Below are positions 45,440 through 56,886 of a stretch of DNA of 64,000 nucleotides, one piece after another (position 1 is the first letter of the stretch; each line of letters opens with the position of its first letter). This stretch comes from Pseudomonas marvdashtae. Its GTDB lineage: Bacteria; Pseudomonadota; Gammaproteobacteria; Pseudomonadales; Pseudomonadaceae. Made by a program: the position numbers and the translations under genes. The notes beneath the pieces are model-generated. The model did no database searches, was not told where the DNA came from, and saw nothing but the letters and a program-made list of their open reading frames with translations. Location: NCBI RefSeq assembly GCF_014268655.2, contig NZ_JABWQX020000007.1:28349-92348 (forward strand), given 5' to 3'.

Positions 45440-46408
45440 ATGAAGTCGAACAAGACCCTGCTGACCACATTGCTGACCATCGGCCTGCTGGCCAGCGCCG
45501 GCGCCACGCAAGCGGCCGGTTGGTGCGAGTCGGGTAAACCGGTGAAGTTTGCCGGCCTGAACTGGGAAAGCGGCATGCTGCTGACCGACGTGATGCAAGT
45601 GGTGCTGGAAAAAGGCTACGACTGCAAGACCGACAGCCTGCCCGGCAACTCCATCACCATGGAAAACGCCCTGAGCAGCAACGACATCCAGGTGTTTGCC
45701 GAAGAGTGGGTCGGCCGCAGTGAAGTCTGGAACAAGGCCGAGAAGGCCGGCAAGGTGGTCGGCGTCGGTGCCCCGGTGGTGGGCGCCATCGAAGGCTGGT
45801 ACGTGCCGCGCTACGTGATCGAAGGCGATGCCAAGCGCAAGCTTGAAGCCAAGGCGCCGGGCCTGAAGAACATCGCTGACCTGGGCCAATACGCCGCCGT
45901 GTTCAAGGATCAGGAAGAGCCATCCAAGGGCCGTTTCTACAACTGCCCGGCCGGCTGGACCTGTGAGCTGGACAACAGCGAAATGCTGAAAAGCTACGGC
46001 CTGGAAAAAACCTACACCAACTTCCGTCCAGGCACCGGCCCGGCGCTGGATGCCGCGGTGCTGTCGAGCTACAAGCGTGGCGAGCCGATCCTGTTCTACT
46101 ACTGGTCGCCGACGCCGCTGATGGGCCAGGTGGACTTGGTCAAGCTGGAAGAAAAGCCGGGTGTGGATAAAAGCGTGAGCATCAAGGTCGGCCTGTCCAA
46201 GACCTTCCACGACGAAGCCCCGGAACTGGTGGCGGTGCTGGAAAAGGTCAACCTGCCAATCGATATCCTGAACCAGAACCTCGGGCGCATGGCCAAAGAG
46301 CGGATCGAGTCGCCGAAACTGGCGAAGATCTTCCTGAAGGAACATCCTGAAGTCTGGCACGCCTGGGTGAGCGAAGACGCTGCCAAGAAAATCGACGCGG
46401 CTCTGTAG
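45440..46408 (+). CDS. hutX: Histidine ABC transporter substrate-binding protein
   Basis: 322 residues, signal peptide ending ATQAAG. OpuAC-type fold: GWCESGKPVKFAGLNWESGMLLTDVMQVVLEKGYDCKTDSLPGNSITMENALSSNDIQVFAEEWVGRSEVW, with aromatic residues typical of betaine-type pockets. Followed by the permease and ATPase genes hutW and hutV. The histidine assignment comes from hut position; betaine-like ligands are the family norm. Confidence 0.88.
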   Translation: MKSNKTLLTTLLTIGLLASAGATQAAGWCESGKPVKFAGLNWESGMLLTDVMQVVLEKGYDCKTDSLPGNSITMENALSSNDIQVFAEEWVGRSEVWNKAEKAGKVVGVGAPVVGAIEGWYVPRYVIEGDAKRKLEAKAPGLKNIADLGQYAAVFKDQEEPSKGRFYNCPAGWTCELDNSEMLKSYGLEKTYTNFRPGTGPALDAAVLSSYKRGEPILFYYWSPTPLMGQVDLVKLEEKPGVDKSVSIKVGLSKTFHDEAPELVAVLEKVNLPIDILNQNLGRMAKERIESPKLAKIFLKEHPEVWHAWVSEDAAKKIDAAL

Positions 46409-46479
46409 GTCGAATATTTCCCGGCCAACCGTAGGGCTGGCCGGGACGTTCACCGCATCCACCTGATCGAGAGTCTCTT

Positions 46480-47327
46480 ATGTTTCCCGAAAGCTTTACC
46501 TTCTCCATCGCCGACTGGGTCAACGGTTGGGTCGATTCCCTGGTGACCAACTATGGCGATGTGTTCCGGCACATCTCCGAGACCCTGCTATGGGCCATCG
46601 TCAACCTCGAAGGGTTGCTGCGCATGGCGCCGTGGTGGTTGATGCTGGCGATTGTCGGTGGCATTGCCTGGCACGCCACCCGCAAGATCGTCGCCACGAC
46701 AGTGATCGTCGGACTGCTGTTCCTGGTGGGTGCGGTGGGCCTGTGGGACAAGCTGATGCAGACCCTCGCGCTGATGCTGGTGGCGACCCTGATCTCGGTG
46801 TTGATCGGCATTCCCCTGGGCATCCTCTCGGCGCGCAGCAATCGCCTGCGTTCGGTGCTGATGCCGTTGCTGGACATTATGCAGACCATGCCGAGCTTCG
46901 TGTACCTGATTCCGGTGTTGATGCTGTTCGGCCTGGGCAAGGTCCCGGCGATTTTCGCCACGGTGATCTATGCCGCGCCGCCGTTGATTCGCCTGACCGA
47001 CCTGGGCATCCGCCAAGTGGACGGCGAGGTGATGGAAGCCATCAACGCCTTCGGCGCCAACCGCTGGCAGCAGCTATTCGGCGTGCAATTGCCCCTGGCC
47101 CTGCCGAGCATCATGGCCGGGATCAACCAGACCACCATGATGGCCCTGTCGATGGTGGTCATCGCCTCGATGATCGGCGCCCGTGGCCTGGGTGAAGACG
47201 TGCTGGTGGGTATCCAGACCCTCAACGTCGGGCGTGGCCTGGAAGCGGGGCTGGCCATTGTGATTCTCGCCGTGGTCATCGACCGCATTACCCAGGCCTA
47301 TGGTCGTCCTCGGCATGAGGTGAGCAA

Positions 47328-47331
<4 letters not shown>
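46480..47331 (+). CDS. hutW: Histidine ABC transporter permease
   Basis: 283 residues, six or more helices, OpuAB/ProW family. The EAA loop is [63 protein letters not shown]. It overlaps hutV by 4 bp. Confidence 0.9.
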
Positions 47332-48158
<827 letters not shown>

Positions 48159-48222
48159 GACTGATGTGGCAGCTGAACAGCTATTTTTGGCTGACAGGCT
48201 GTTGTGGCGCGGGAGAATTTGA

Positions 48223-49758
48223 ATGAGGTTTGAGATGTCCCAGGCTGAAAAAATCATCATCACCGGCGCCCCGTTGCGCTGGCAGGACGTGGTCGCCGTC
48301 GCGCGCTTCGGCGCTGTGCTTGAGCTGTCGACCCAGACCTGGGCGCGGATCGACAATGCCCAGGCCATCGTCCAGCGCATCGTCGAAAGCGGCGAGCGCG
48401 CCTATGGCGTCAACACCGGCCTGGGCGCCTTGTGCAATGTCTCGCTCAAGGACGAACAACTTAGCCAGTTATCACGCAACACCTTGCTCAGCCATGCCTG
48501 TGGCGTCGGCCCGGCGCTCTCCGACGAGCAGACTCGGGCGATTCTCTGCGCGGCCATCCTCAATTACAGCCAAGGCAAGTCCGGCATCCATCGGCGGGTG
48601 GTCGAAGCGCTGCTGGCGCTGCTCAATCGCGGTATCACGCCGCTAGTGCCGTCCCAGGGTTCGGTGGGTTACCTGACCCACATGGCCCACATCGGCATCG
48701 CGCTGCTGGGCGTCGGCCAGGTCAGCTATCGCGGGCAAGTAGTCCCGGCGCAACAGGCCCTGGCCGCAGAGGGTTTGCAACCGGTGCAACTGGGGGCCAA
48801 GGACGGTTTGTGCCTGGTCAACGGCACGCCGTGCATGACCGGCCTCAGTTGCCTGGCCCTGGCCGATGCGACGCGGCTGTTGCAATGGGCCGATGTGATC
48901 GGTGCCATGAGTTTCGAGGCCCAGCGCGGCCAGATCGCCGCGTTCGACGCCGAAGTCATCGCCCTCAAGCCGCACCCGGGCATGCAGCAGGTTGGGGTCA
49001 ATTTGCGGGCGCTGCTCGACGGCAGCGAAGTCATCGCGTCGAGCTTGGGCATCCGCACCCAGGACGCCTTGAGCATCCGCTCGATCCCCCAGGTGCACGG
49101 CGCGGCTCGCGACCAGTTGGCCCATGCCCGGCAACAGATCGAAACCGAACTCAACGCCGCTACCGATAACCCGCTGCTGCTGGGCACGCCGGAAAATTTC
49201 CGAGTCATGTCCCAGGCCAATCCCCATGGCCAGTCGGTGGCGTTGGCGGCGGATCTGCTGGCGATTGCCATGGCGGAAATCGGCTCGATCGCCGAGCGCC
49301 GCCTCGATCGCCTGATCAATCCCCATGTCAGCGGCTTGCCAGCCTTCCTGGTCGCCAACCCCGGCGTGAATTCGGGGATGATGATCGTGCAATACGTCGC
49401 TGCGTCGCTGTGCGCGGAAAATCGCCAGTTGGCGCAGCCGGCGGTGCTGGACAATTTCGTCACCTCCGGCTTGCAGGAAGACCATTTGAGCATGGGCACC
49501 AACGCGGCCCTGAAGCTGCACCGGGCGCTGGAAAACTGCACACAGATCCTCGCCATCGAATATTTGTTGGCGGCCCAGTCCTTTGAATTTCTCAAGGAGC
49601 AGCGCTTTGGCGCCGGCACCGACATCGCCTGGAAACTGCTGCGCGAGCGCGTCCCGGCCTACGACCAGGACCGCTGGCTGGCGCCGGACATCGCTGCCGC
49701 CGCCGGGCTGCTCAAAGACCCGAACGTGCTGCACAGTGTTTTACCGAATTTGAATTGA
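48223..49758 (+). CDS. HutH paralogue lacking the MIO triad (HAL/PAL-like, probably non-canonical)
   Basis: 511 residues from 48223 (GGGAG 7 bp upstream); an ATG at 48235 is also possible. The fold is clearly histidine ammonia-lyase: [37 protein letters not shown]. But the loop that in lyases reads [14 protein letters not shown] reads [11 protein letters not shown] (about residues 146-156): the Ala-Ser-Gly that cyclises to MIO is absent, with 3 residues deleted. The catalytic Tyr of [10 protein letters not shown] is also lost ([10 protein letters not shown]), and the Phe of GGNFH is Pro. The frame stays open and alignable throughout, so it is not a frameshift. It lies between hutV and hutH2. 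It cannot be a standard lyase; it might bind ligand, act as a subunit, or do other chemistry. Confidence 0.9.
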   Translation: MRFEMSQAEKIIITGAPLRWQDVVAVARFGAVLELSTQTWARIDNAQAIVQRIVESGERAYGVNTGLGALCNVSLKDEQLSQLSRNTLLSHACGVGPALSDEQTRAILCAAILNYSQGKSGIHRRVVEALLALLNRGITPLVPSQGSVGYLTHMAHIGIALLGVGQVSYRGQVVPAQQALAAEGLQPVQLGAKDGLCLVNGTPCMTGLSCLALADATRLLQWADVIGAMSFEAQRGQIAAFDAEVIALKPHPGMQQVGVNLRALLDGSEVIASSLGIRTQDALSIRSIPQVHGAARDQLAHARQQIETELNAATDNPLLLGTPENFRVMSQANPHGQSVALAADLLAIAMAEIGSIAERRLDRLINPHVSGLPAFLVANPGVNSGMMIVQYVAASLCAENRQLAQPAVLDNFVTSGLQEDHLSMGTNAALKLHRALENCTQILAIEYLLAAQSFEFLKEQRFGAGTDIAWKLLRERVPAYDQDRWLAPDIAAAAGLLKDPNVLHSVLPNLN

Positions 49759-49891
49759 TCGAAAAATAGCGCCAGCGTGCCAAGACACCTATAGCCCACA
49801 AGGCATCGCCCAAAAAGCGAGGGTGACGGATAACGGAACATTCCGGAGCGACTGGCGGATGAAAAAACAAAACTCTCAAAAGGAGCACTAC

Positions 49892-51430
49892 ATGACTGCC
49901 TTGAACCTTATTCCCGGCCAATTGAGCCTGGCTCAATTGCGTGACATCTATCAGCACCCGGTCACCCTGAGCCTGGATGCCAGCGCGTCGGCGCAAATTG
50001 AAGCCAGTGTTGCGTGCGTGGAACAAATCCTCGCCGAGAATCGCACCGCCTACGGCATCAACACCGGTTTCGGCCTGCTGGCCTCGACCCGCATCGCCAG
50101 CGAGGACCTGGAAAACCTGCAGCGCTCCCTGGTGCTGTCCCATGCCGCCGGTGTCGGCAAACCAATCAGCGATGCGCTGGTGCGGTTGGTCATGGTGCTT
50201 AAGGTCAACAGCCTGAGCCGGGGTTTTTCCGGCATCCGCCGGCAGGTAATCGATGCGCTGATTGCGCTGATCAACGCTGAGGTCTACCCGCACATTCCGC
50301 TCAAGGGGTCGGTCGGTGCATCCGGTGACCTGGCGCCGCTGGCCCACATGTCCCTGGTGCTGCTGGGCGAGGGCAAGGCCCGCTACAAGGGCGAATGGCT
50401 GCCCGCTGTCGACGCGCTGAAAGTCGCCGGTCTCGCGCCGTTGACCCTGGCAGCCAAGGAAGGCCTGGCGCTGCTCAACGGCACCCAGGTTTCTACCGCG
50501 TTTGCCCTGCGTGGCCTGTTCGAAGGTGAAGACCTGTTCGCCGGTGCCCTGGCCCTGGGCAGCCTCACCGTTGAAGCGGTGCTCGGCTCGCGCTCGCCAT
50601 TCGACGCACGCATCCATGCCGCCCGTGGCCAGAAAGGCCAGATCGATGCCGCCGCTGCCTATCGCGATCTGCTGGGCGAGCGCAGCGAAGTTTCCGATTC
50701 GCACCAGAACTGCGACAAGGTCCAAGACCCGTACTCCCTGCGTTGCCAGCCGCAAGTGATGGGCGCCTGCCTGACCCAGTTCCGCCAGGCCGCCGAGGTG
50801 CTGGTGATCGAGGCCAATGCCGTGTCGGACAACCCGCTGGTGTTCGCCGCCGAGGGCGACGTGATTTCCGGCGGCAACTTTCACGCCGAACCGGTGGCGA
50901 TGGCCGCCGATAACATGGCCCTGGCGATTGCCGAGATCGGCTCCCTGAGCGAGCGGCGCATTTCGCTGATGATGGACAAGCACATGTCGCAACTCCCGCC
51001 GTTTTTGGTGGCCAATGGCGGGGTGAACTCCGGCTTCATGATTGCCCAGGTGACCGCGGCGGCCCTGGCCAGTGAAAACAAGGCGCTGTCCCATCCTCAT
51101 TCGGTGGACAGCCTGCCGACCTCGGCCAACCAGGAAGACCATGTTTCCATGGCCCCTGCCGCCGGCAAGCGCCTGTGGGAAATGGCCGAGAACACCCGGG
51201 GGATTCTCGCGGTGGAATGGCTGGCGGCCTGCCAGGGGCTGGATTTGCGCGGCGGCTTGAAGACCTCTGCCAAGCTGGAGCAGGCCCGGGCCCTGTTGCG
51301 TGCCGAGGTGCCGTTTTACGAGAAGGACCGCTTCTTTGCGCCAGACATCAATGCGGCCACTGAGTTGCTGGCGAGTCGGTGCCTGAATGCATTGGTCACG
51401 GCGCCGTTGTTGCCGAGTTTCCAAGGCTGA
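49892..51430 (+). CDS. hutH: Histidine ammonia-lyase
   Basis: 512 residues, start at 49892 behind AAGGAGCACTAC. Deaminates L-histidine to urocanate. All catalytic elements are intact: Tyr54 in [16 protein letters not shown]-forming Ala143-Ser144-Gly145 in [41 protein letters not shown] and NQEDHVSM. This is the working lyase of the cluster. Confidence 0.97.
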   Translation: MTALNLIPGQLSLAQLRDIYQHPVTLSLDASASAQIEASVACVEQILAENRTAYGINTGFGLLASTRIASEDLENLQRSLVLSHAAGVGKPISDALVRLVMVLKVNSLSRGFSGIRRQVIDALIALINAEVYPHIPLKGSVGASGDLAPLAHMSLVLLGEGKARYKGEWLPAVDALKVAGLAPLTLAAKEGLALLNGTQVSTAFALRGLFEGEDLFAGALALGSLTVEAVLGSRSPFDARIHAARGQKGQIDAAAAYRDLLGERSEVSDSHQNCDKVQDPYSLRCQPQVMGACLTQFRQAAEVLVIEANAVSDNPLVFAAEGDVISGGNFHAEPVAMAADNMALAIAEIGSLSERRISLMMDKHMSQLPPFLVANGGVNSGFMIAQVTAAALASENKALSHPHSVDSLPTSANQEDHVSMAPAAGKRLWEMAENTRGILAVEWLAACQGLDLRGGLKTSAKLEQARALLRAEVPFYEKDRFFAPDINAATELLASRCLNALVTAPLLPSFQG

Positions 51431-51438
51431 TCCGATCG

Positions 51439-51484
51439 TTCCCACGCTCTGCGTGGGAATGCCTCATGGGACGCTCTGCGTCCC
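51439..51484. repeat. Paired hairpins inside the hut operon
   Basis: TTCCCACGC/GCGTGGGAA (51439-51459) and GGGACGC/GCGTCCC (51468-51484) both have TCT loops. They look like a Pseudomonas intergenic repeat family placed between hutH and hutI. Confidence 0.65.
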
Positions 51485-51503
51485 GCTCTGACGGAGGATG
51501 TCA

Positions 51504-52706
51504 ATGAAAACCCTCTGGCAAAACTGCCACGCCGCCACCATGGCCCAGGGCGTCTACTCGAGCATCGAAGACGCCGCCATCGTCACCCAGGGCGAGCACA
51601 TTCACTGGATCGGCCCGCGCGCCGAATTGCCGACGGGTGACTACCCGACGGTCAACGACCTCAACGGCGCCTGGGTCACGCCGGGGCTGATCGATTGCCA
51701 CACCCACACGGTGTTCGGCGGCAACCGCAGCGGCGAATTCGAACAGCGCCTACAAGGCGTCAGCTACGCCGAGATCGCCGCTGCTGGTGGCGGTATCGCC
51801 AGCACGGTGCGCGCCACTCGGGCGGCCAGTGAAGACGAACTGTTCGCCAGCGCCGCCAAACGCCTGAAAAGCCTGATGCGCGACGGCGTGACCACGGTGG
51901 AAATCAAGTCCGGTTACGGCTTGGACCTCGCCAGTGAACGCAAAATGCTGCGGGTCATCCGTCGCCTCGGCACCGAGTTGCCCGTCAGCGTGCGCAGCAC
52001 CTGCCTGGCGGCCCACGCCTTGCCGCCGGAATACAAGGATCGCGCCGACGACTACATCGAGCACATCTGCAGCGAGATGCTCCCGGCCCTGGCGGCCGAG
52101 GGGCTGGTGGATGCGGTGGATGCCTTTTGCGAATACCTGGCGTTCTCCCCGGAACAAGTCGAACGAGTATTTTTGACCGCGCAACGGCTTGGCCTGCCGG
52201 TGAAGCTGCACGCCGAACAATTGTCGTCGCTGAATGGCTCCAGCCTGGCGGCGCGTTACCAGGCGCTGTCGGCCGATCATCTGGAATTCATGACCGAGGA
52301 CGATGCCAAGGCCATGGCCGCGTCCGGCACGGTGGCGGTGTTGTTGCCGGGGGCGTTTTATTTCCTGCGCGAAACCCAGCTGCCGCCCATGGACGCCTTG
52401 CGCAAACATGGCGTGAAAATCGCTGTGGCCAGCGACCTCAACCCCGGCACCTCGCCGGCGCTGTCGTTGCGCCTGATGCTGAACATGGCTTGCACGTGTC
52501 TGCGCCTCACGCCAGAAGAAGCCTTGGCGGGGGCGACGATTCACGCGGCCCAGGCCCTGGGCATGGCTGACACCCACGGTTCGCTGGAAGCCGGCAAGGT
52601 GGCGGATTTCGTCGCCTGGCACATCGACCGCCCGGCCGACCTGGCGTACTGGCTCGGTGGCGATCTGGAAAAACGCGTCGTGCGTCACGGCGTCGAAATC
52701 GATTGA
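51504..52706 (+). CDS. hutI: Imidazolonepropionase
   Basis: 400 residues, amidohydrolase. Opens imidazolone propionate to formimino-glutamate. Metal motif [37 protein letters not shown] and [11 protein letters not shown] are all conserved. Start at 51504 follows GGAGGATGTCA; an ATG two codons earlier is possible. Confidence 0.96.
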   Translation: MKTLWQNCHAATMAQGVYSSIEDAAIVTQGEHIHWIGPRAELPTGDYPTVNDLNGAWVTPGLIDCHTHTVFGGNRSGEFEQRLQGVSYAEIAAAGGGIASTVRATRAASEDELFASAAKRLKSLMRDGVTTVEIKSGYGLDLASERKMLRVIRRLGTELPVSVRSTCLAAHALPPEYKDRADDYIEHICSEMLPALAAEGLVDAVDAFCEYLAFSPEQVERVFLTAQRLGLPVKLHAEQLSSLNGSSLAARYQALSADHLEFMTEDDAKAMAASGTVAVLLPGAFYFLRETQLPPMDALRKHGVKIAVASDLNPGTSPALSLRLMLNMACTCLRLTPEEALAGATIHAAQALGMADTHGSLEAGKVADFVAWHIDRPADLAYWLGGDLEKRVVRHGVEID

Positions 52707-52717
52707 GGAGAGTGGTT

Positions 52718-53521
52718 GTGGAAAAGGTCCTGAATTTCAAGCAAGGGCGCGTGCCGCTGTTGGTCAGCATGCCCCACGCGGGCCTGCGCCTGACGCCGGC
52801 GGTGGAGGCTGGGTTGATCCCCGAAGCCCAGAGCCTGCCGGACACTGACTGGCACATTCCCAAGCTCTACGAATTCGCCGCTGAGCTGGGCGCCAGCACC
52901 CTGGCCGCAGGGTACTCGCGGTTCGTCGTCGACCTGAATCGCCCCGCCGATGACAAGCCGATGTACGTCGGCGCCACCACCGGTTTGTACCCGGCGACAT
53001 TGTTCGATGGCGTGCCGTTGTTCCGCGAAGGCCTGGAGCCCTCGGCCGAGGAGCGAGCGACGTATCTGCAACAGGTCTGGATGCCATACCACCAGGCGTT
53101 GCAGCAGGAACTGGCGCGGCTCAAGGCTGAGTTCGGCTATGCCTTGCTGTTCGATGCCCATTCGATTCGCTCGGTGATCCCGCACCTGTTCGACGGCAAG
53201 CTGCCGGACTTCAACCTGGGCACGTTCAACGGCGCCAGCTGCGACCCGACCCTGGCCAGCCAGCTCGAAGCCATCTGCGCCCGCCACGACCGGTTCACCC
53301 ACGTACTCAACGGGCGTTTCAAGGGCGGCCACATCACCCGGCACTACGGCAACCCGGCCGAGGACATCCACGCCGTGCAACTGGAACTGTGCCAGAGCAC
53401 CTACATGGAAGAGTTCGAACCGTTCAACTACCGCCCCGACCTGGCGGCGCCGACTCAAGTGGTGCTCAGGGAGTTACTGGAAGGCTTCCTGGCGTGGGGA
53501 CAACGGGCCTACAAACGCTAA
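52718..53521 (+). CDS. hutG: N-formylglutamate deformylase
   Basis: 267 residues from a GTG at 52718 (MEKVLNFKQGRVPLLVSMPHAGLRL), 7 bp after GAGGAG. Releases formate and glutamate, the last hut step with HutF. Motifs SMPHAG, DTDWH, YSRFVVDLNRP and LFDAHSIRS mark the family. Ends the operon before a REP pair. Confidence 0.95.
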   Translation: MEKVLNFKQGRVPLLVSMPHAGLRLTPAVEAGLIPEAQSLPDTDWHIPKLYEFAAELGASTLAAGYSRFVVDLNRPADDKPMYVGATTGLYPATLFDGVPLFREGLEPSAEERATYLQQVWMPYHQALQQELARLKAEFGYALLFDAHSIRSVIPHLFDGKLPDFNLGTFNGASCDPTLASQLEAICARHDRFTHVLNGRFKGGHITRHYGNPAEDIHAVQLELCQSTYMEEFEPFNYRPDLAAPTQVVLRELLEGFLAWGQRAYKR

Positions 53522-53540
53522 TTCGAGGTGAGGCGGCTGT

Positions 53541-53638
53541 TGTGGCGAGGGAGCTTGCTCCCGCTGGGTGGCGAAGCCGCCCTCGCTTTTATGCGGTCGC
53601 TACGCAACCGAGCGGGAGCAAGCTCCCTCGCCACAAAA
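53541..53638. repeat. REP pair upstream of the betaine-type binding protein
   Basis: Two facing REP units with a middle GGTGGCGAAGCCGCCCTCGC. Nearly identical to the pair at 54758-54857. Confidence 0.85.
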
Positions 53639-53783
53639 GCATTTCAAGCCCCTCAACCTGTCGCCACCGTGCAAAACCGAGTCGCCACAGTTCATCTGCG
53701 CCCCCTCGACGCTGCGTAATGTTCCAGGCACGGTGCGCAAAGACACCGACCTATAACAATCCGCTGCCGCCGAGACCCTTGCG

Positions 53784-54731
53784 ATGAAAAGACTGTTCAA
53801 ACGCTGTCTGTCGATCCTCTGCGGTACCGTTCTATTAAGCTCCGCGGCGATGGCCGCCGAACCTGCGTCCTGCCAATCCGTGCGGATGGGCGTGGTCAAC
53901 TGGACCGACGTGATCGCCACCAGTGGCATGGCCGATGTTTTGCTGACCGGTCTGGGCTACGAAAGCAAGCAGACCAGCGCTGTGCAGCAAATCATCTTCG
54001 CCGGCATTCGCGACAAGCGCCTCGATATCTTCCTTGGGTATTGGAAACCGGCGATGGACAAGAACATCGCCCCGTTCCTGGCCGCCAATCAGGTGAAAGT
54101 ATTGGATAAACCGAGCCTGGCCGATGCCCAGGCCACACTGGCGGTACCGGACTATGTAGCGACGGCGGGGCTCAAGACTTTCGCCGATATCGCGCGGTTC
54201 AAGGATCAGCTCGGCGGGAAAATCTTCGGCATCGAGCCGGGCAGCGGCGCAAACACCACCATCAAGACCATGATCGAGACCAACCACTTCGGCCTCAAGG
54301 ATTTCAAGCTGATCGAATCCGGAGAGGCGGGGATGCTGGCGGCGGTGCAGCGGGCAGTGAATCGCAAGGAATTCGTGGTCTTCGTCGGCTGGACCCCGCA
54401 CCCGATGAACATCAACATGAACATCACCTACCTGACCGGCAGCGAGGACGTCTATGGCCCCAATGAAGGTGCCGCGACTGTCTCCATCGTGACCGCGCCA
54501 GACTACGCCCAGCGCTGTCCAAACGTGCAACGGCTGTTGGAAAATCTCACCTTCACCGCAGCCCAGGAAAGCCAGTTGATGGTTCCGATCATGGAGCGCA
54601 AGACGCCTCAGGATGTCGCCCGGCAATGGCTGCGCGAGCATCCCGAGGATTTGCAGCGCTGGCTCGCTGGCGTGACCAGTTTCGATGGCAAGGATGGCAT
54701 GGCGACGGTGCAGGCCAGTCTCAAGAACTGA
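53784..54731 (+). CDS. Choline/betaine-type ABC substrate-binding protein (orphan)
   Basis: 315 residues, signal peptide ending SSAAMAA. OpuAC-type fold of the ChoX/CbcX/CaiX kind: VRMGVVNWTDVIATSGMADVLLTGLGYESKQTSAVQQIIFAGIRDKRLDIFLGYWKPAMDK, IFGIEPGSGANTTIKTMIE and FVVFVGWTPHPMN. No permease or ATPase is adjacent, so it probably feeds a core transporter elsewhere, as CbcX, BetX and CaiX share CbcWV in P. aeruginosa. The gene is bracketed by near-identical REP pairs. Confidence 0.85.
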   Translation: MKRLFKRCLSILCGTVLLSSAAMAAEPASCQSVRMGVVNWTDVIATSGMADVLLTGLGYESKQTSAVQQIIFAGIRDKRLDIFLGYWKPAMDKNIAPFLAANQVKVLDKPSLADAQATLAVPDYVATAGLKTFADIARFKDQLGGKIFGIEPGSGANTTIKTMIETNHFGLKDFKLIESGEAGMLAAVQRAVNRKEFVVFVGWTPHPMNINMNITYLTGSEDVYGPNEGAATVSIVTAPDYAQRCPNVQRLLENLTFTAAQESQLMVPIMERKTPQDVARQWLREHPEDLQRWLAGVTSFDGKDGMATVQASLKN

Positions 54732-54757
54732 CACGGTATCAAGGACAGCGATAATCC

Positions 54758-54857
54758 CGTGGCGAGGGAGCTTGCTCCCGCTGGGTGGCGAAGCCGACCT
54801 CGCTTTTTTTGCGGCCGCTACGCAACCGAGCGGGAGCAAGCTCCCTCGCCACAAAAG
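54758..54857. repeat. REP pair downstream of the betaine-type binding protein
   Basis: Two facing REP units with the same inner sequence as 53541-53638, apart from a few bases and an extra T-run. Confidence 0.85.
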
Positions 54858-54897
54858 CGGCTGAGCCACATACTCTTTCGACGCATGGCAATCCAAG

Positions 54898-55809
54898 ATG
54901 GCCTACCCACTCTCCCAGGCAATGTCCGCCTTCATCGACAAAACCCTGGGCTTCACCAGCCCGGACGATAGCCTCGCCGGTTCGCGCCAGGCCTACAGCC
55001 AGATGTGCCGGGCGTTTACCCCGCCGCGTCCGCCAACGCTTGCGGTCGAGGATTTGCAGTTGGCCGGCGTGGCCATCCGGGCCTATCACCCGCGCATGGC
55101 GCCGCCGCTCGCGGGCTGGCCGTGCATGCTCTATCTGCATGGTGGTGGCTGGGTAGTGGGGGACCTGGATTCCCACGACTTCATCTGCATGGAATTAGCA
55201 GCTGAGCTTGGCGCGTTGGTATTGGCGGTCGATTACCGGCTGGCCCCGGAGCATCCGTTCCCGGCCGGTTTCGAAGACTGTTTCGCGGTGTGGTGTCATC
55301 TGGCGGATGCACCATTTGCCATCGATCCACGTCGCAGGGTGGTGGTCGGTGACAGCGCCGGCGGCAATCTCGCCGCTGCGTTGTGCCTGGCCTTGCGCGA
55401 TGCAGGCCGGCCTCTGCCCAAGGCTCAGGTACTGGTTTACCCGGCGCTCGGCGGTCCTGCTCATTTGCCGTCGCGCAATGAATGTTTCGATGCGCCGCTC
55501 TTGAGCAGCGACGATCTGCAACGCTATGACGCGTTATACCTGCAGAGTGCGCAACCCTCGGCCTATGCCGCGCCGTTGCTCGCCGATGACCTGGGCGGCC
55601 TGCCACCGGCGCTGATCGCCGTCGCGCAATGGGATCCGCTGCGCGACGACGGCGTCCTCTATAGCGAGCGGCTGAACGCCGCAGGAGTCACCTCTGAACT
55701 CTATGTCGGGGAAGGCCTCGTCCATGGTTGTCTGCGCGGCCGGAACCAGGTGCCAGAGGTCGATCAGCTGTATCGCACGCTGCTGGCGTATCTGGCTGAC
55801 ACGCTTTGA
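54898..55809 (+). CDS. Alpha/beta hydrolase (HSL-type esterase)
   Basis: 303 residues. Oxyanion motif HGGGW at 81-85, nucleophile Ser153 in GDSAGGN, Asp near residue 244 in AQWDPLRDDG and His near 277 in GLVHGC complete the triad of the hormone-sensitive-lipase family. The protein is cytoplasmic, with no signal peptide. Substrate unknown; it precedes pip on the same strand with about 100 bp between. Confidence 0.88.
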   Translation: MAYPLSQAMSAFIDKTLGFTSPDDSLAGSRQAYSQMCRAFTPPRPPTLAVEDLQLAGVAIRAYHPRMAPPLAGWPCMLYLHGGGWVVGDLDSHDFICMELAAELGALVLAVDYRLAPEHPFPAGFEDCFAVWCHLADAPFAIDPRRRVVVGDSAGGNLAAALCLALRDAGRPLPKAQVLVYPALGGPAHLPSRNECFDAPLLSSDDLQRYDALYLQSAQPSAYAAPLLADDLGGLPPALIAVAQWDPLRDDGVLYSERLNAAGVTSELYVGEGLVHGCLRGRNQVPEVDQLYRTLLAYLADTL

Positions 55810-55914
55810 CTGCGCAGGGAGCATGCTCATTCTGGTAATTCGGGTTTATGATGCCGGACGGCAGACTAAATAGAAGTCCCCACAGGGATGACTCGACCCC
55901 TTACGGAGCGCGCA

Positions 55915-56886
55915 ATGCAGACTTTGTACCCGCAGATCAAACCCCATGCCCGGCACGATCTGGCTGTCGATGACACCCACACGCTCTATGTCGATGAAAG
56001 CGGTTCGCCGGAAGGCCTGCCGGTGGTGTTCATCCACGGCGGCCCTGGGGCGGGTTGCGATGCACAGAGCCGCCGCTACTTCGATCCGAACCTGTACCGC
56101 ATTGTCACTTTCGACCAGCGCGGCTGTGGTCGTTCGACCCCTCACGCCAGCTTGGAAAACAACACCACCTGGGATCTGGTAGAAGACCTCGAGCGCATCC
56201 GCAAGCACCTGGGCATCGAAAAGTGGGTGCTGTTCGGCGGCTCCTGGGGCTCGACGTTGGCGCTGGCCTACGCCCAGACCCATCCGGAGCGGGTGCATGG
56301 CTTGATTCTGCGGGGGATCTTCCTCTGCCGGCCGCAGGAAATCGAGTGGTTCTACCAGGCCGGCGCCAGTCGCCTGTTCCCTGACTATTGGCAGGACTAC
56401 ATCGCACCGATTCCGCTGGACGAACGCGACGACCTGCTCAGCGCCTTCCACAAGCGCCTGACCGGTAACGACCAGATCGCCCAAATGCACGCGGCCAAGG
56501 CCTGGTCTACTTGGGAGGGCCGCACCGCGACCCTGCGCCCGAACCCGCTGGTGGTCGATCGCTTCTCCGAGCCGCAGCGGGCGCTGTCGATTGCCCGGAT
56601 TGAATGCCACTATTTCACCAACAACGCTTTCCTTGAACCCAACCAGTTGATTCGCGACATGGGCAAGATCGCCCATTTGCCGGGCGTCATCGTCCATGGC
56701 CGCTACGACGTTATCTGCCCGTTGGACAATGCCTGGGAGTTGCATCAGAACTGGCCCAACAGCGAACTGCAGGTGATCCGCGACGCCGGTCACGCCGCTT
56801 CGGAGCCAGGGATTACCGATGCGCTGGTGCGCGCCGCCGCGCAAATGGCCCGGCGCCTGCTCGACTTGCCACCCGAAGAAGCATGA
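55915..56886 (+). CDS. pip: Proline iminopeptidase
   Basis: 323 residues, start at 55915 behind CGGAGCGCGCA. Alpha/beta hydrolase of peptidase family S33 that removes N-terminal proline. [18 protein letters not shown] forms the oxyanion region and Ser110 lies in [11 protein letters not shown]; the [27 protein letters not shown] block is diagnostic. It overlaps dtd by 4 bp. Confidence 0.95.
   Translation: MQTLYPQIKPHARHDLAVDDTHTLYVDESGSPEGLPVVFIHGGPGAGCDAQSRRYFDPNLYRIVTFDQRGCGRSTPHASLENNTTWDLVEDLERIRKHLGIEKWVLFGGSWGSTLALAYAQTHPERVHGLILRGIFLCRPQEIEWFYQAGASRLFPDYWQDYIAPIPLDERDDLLSAFHKRLTGNDQIAQMHAAKAWSTWEGRTATLRPNPLVVDRFSEPQRALSIARIECHYFTNNAFLEPNQLIRDMGKIAHLPGVIVHGRYDVICPLDNAWELHQNWPNSELQVIRDAGHAASEPGITDALVRAAAQMARRLLDLPPEEA

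Noticed and set aside
48223..49758. First hutH considered as a pseudogene
   Set aside because: The frame is intact from start to stop with conserved surrounding motifs and a good RBS; the changes are substitutions and a clean 3-residue loss, so it is listed as an intact non-canonical paralogue.
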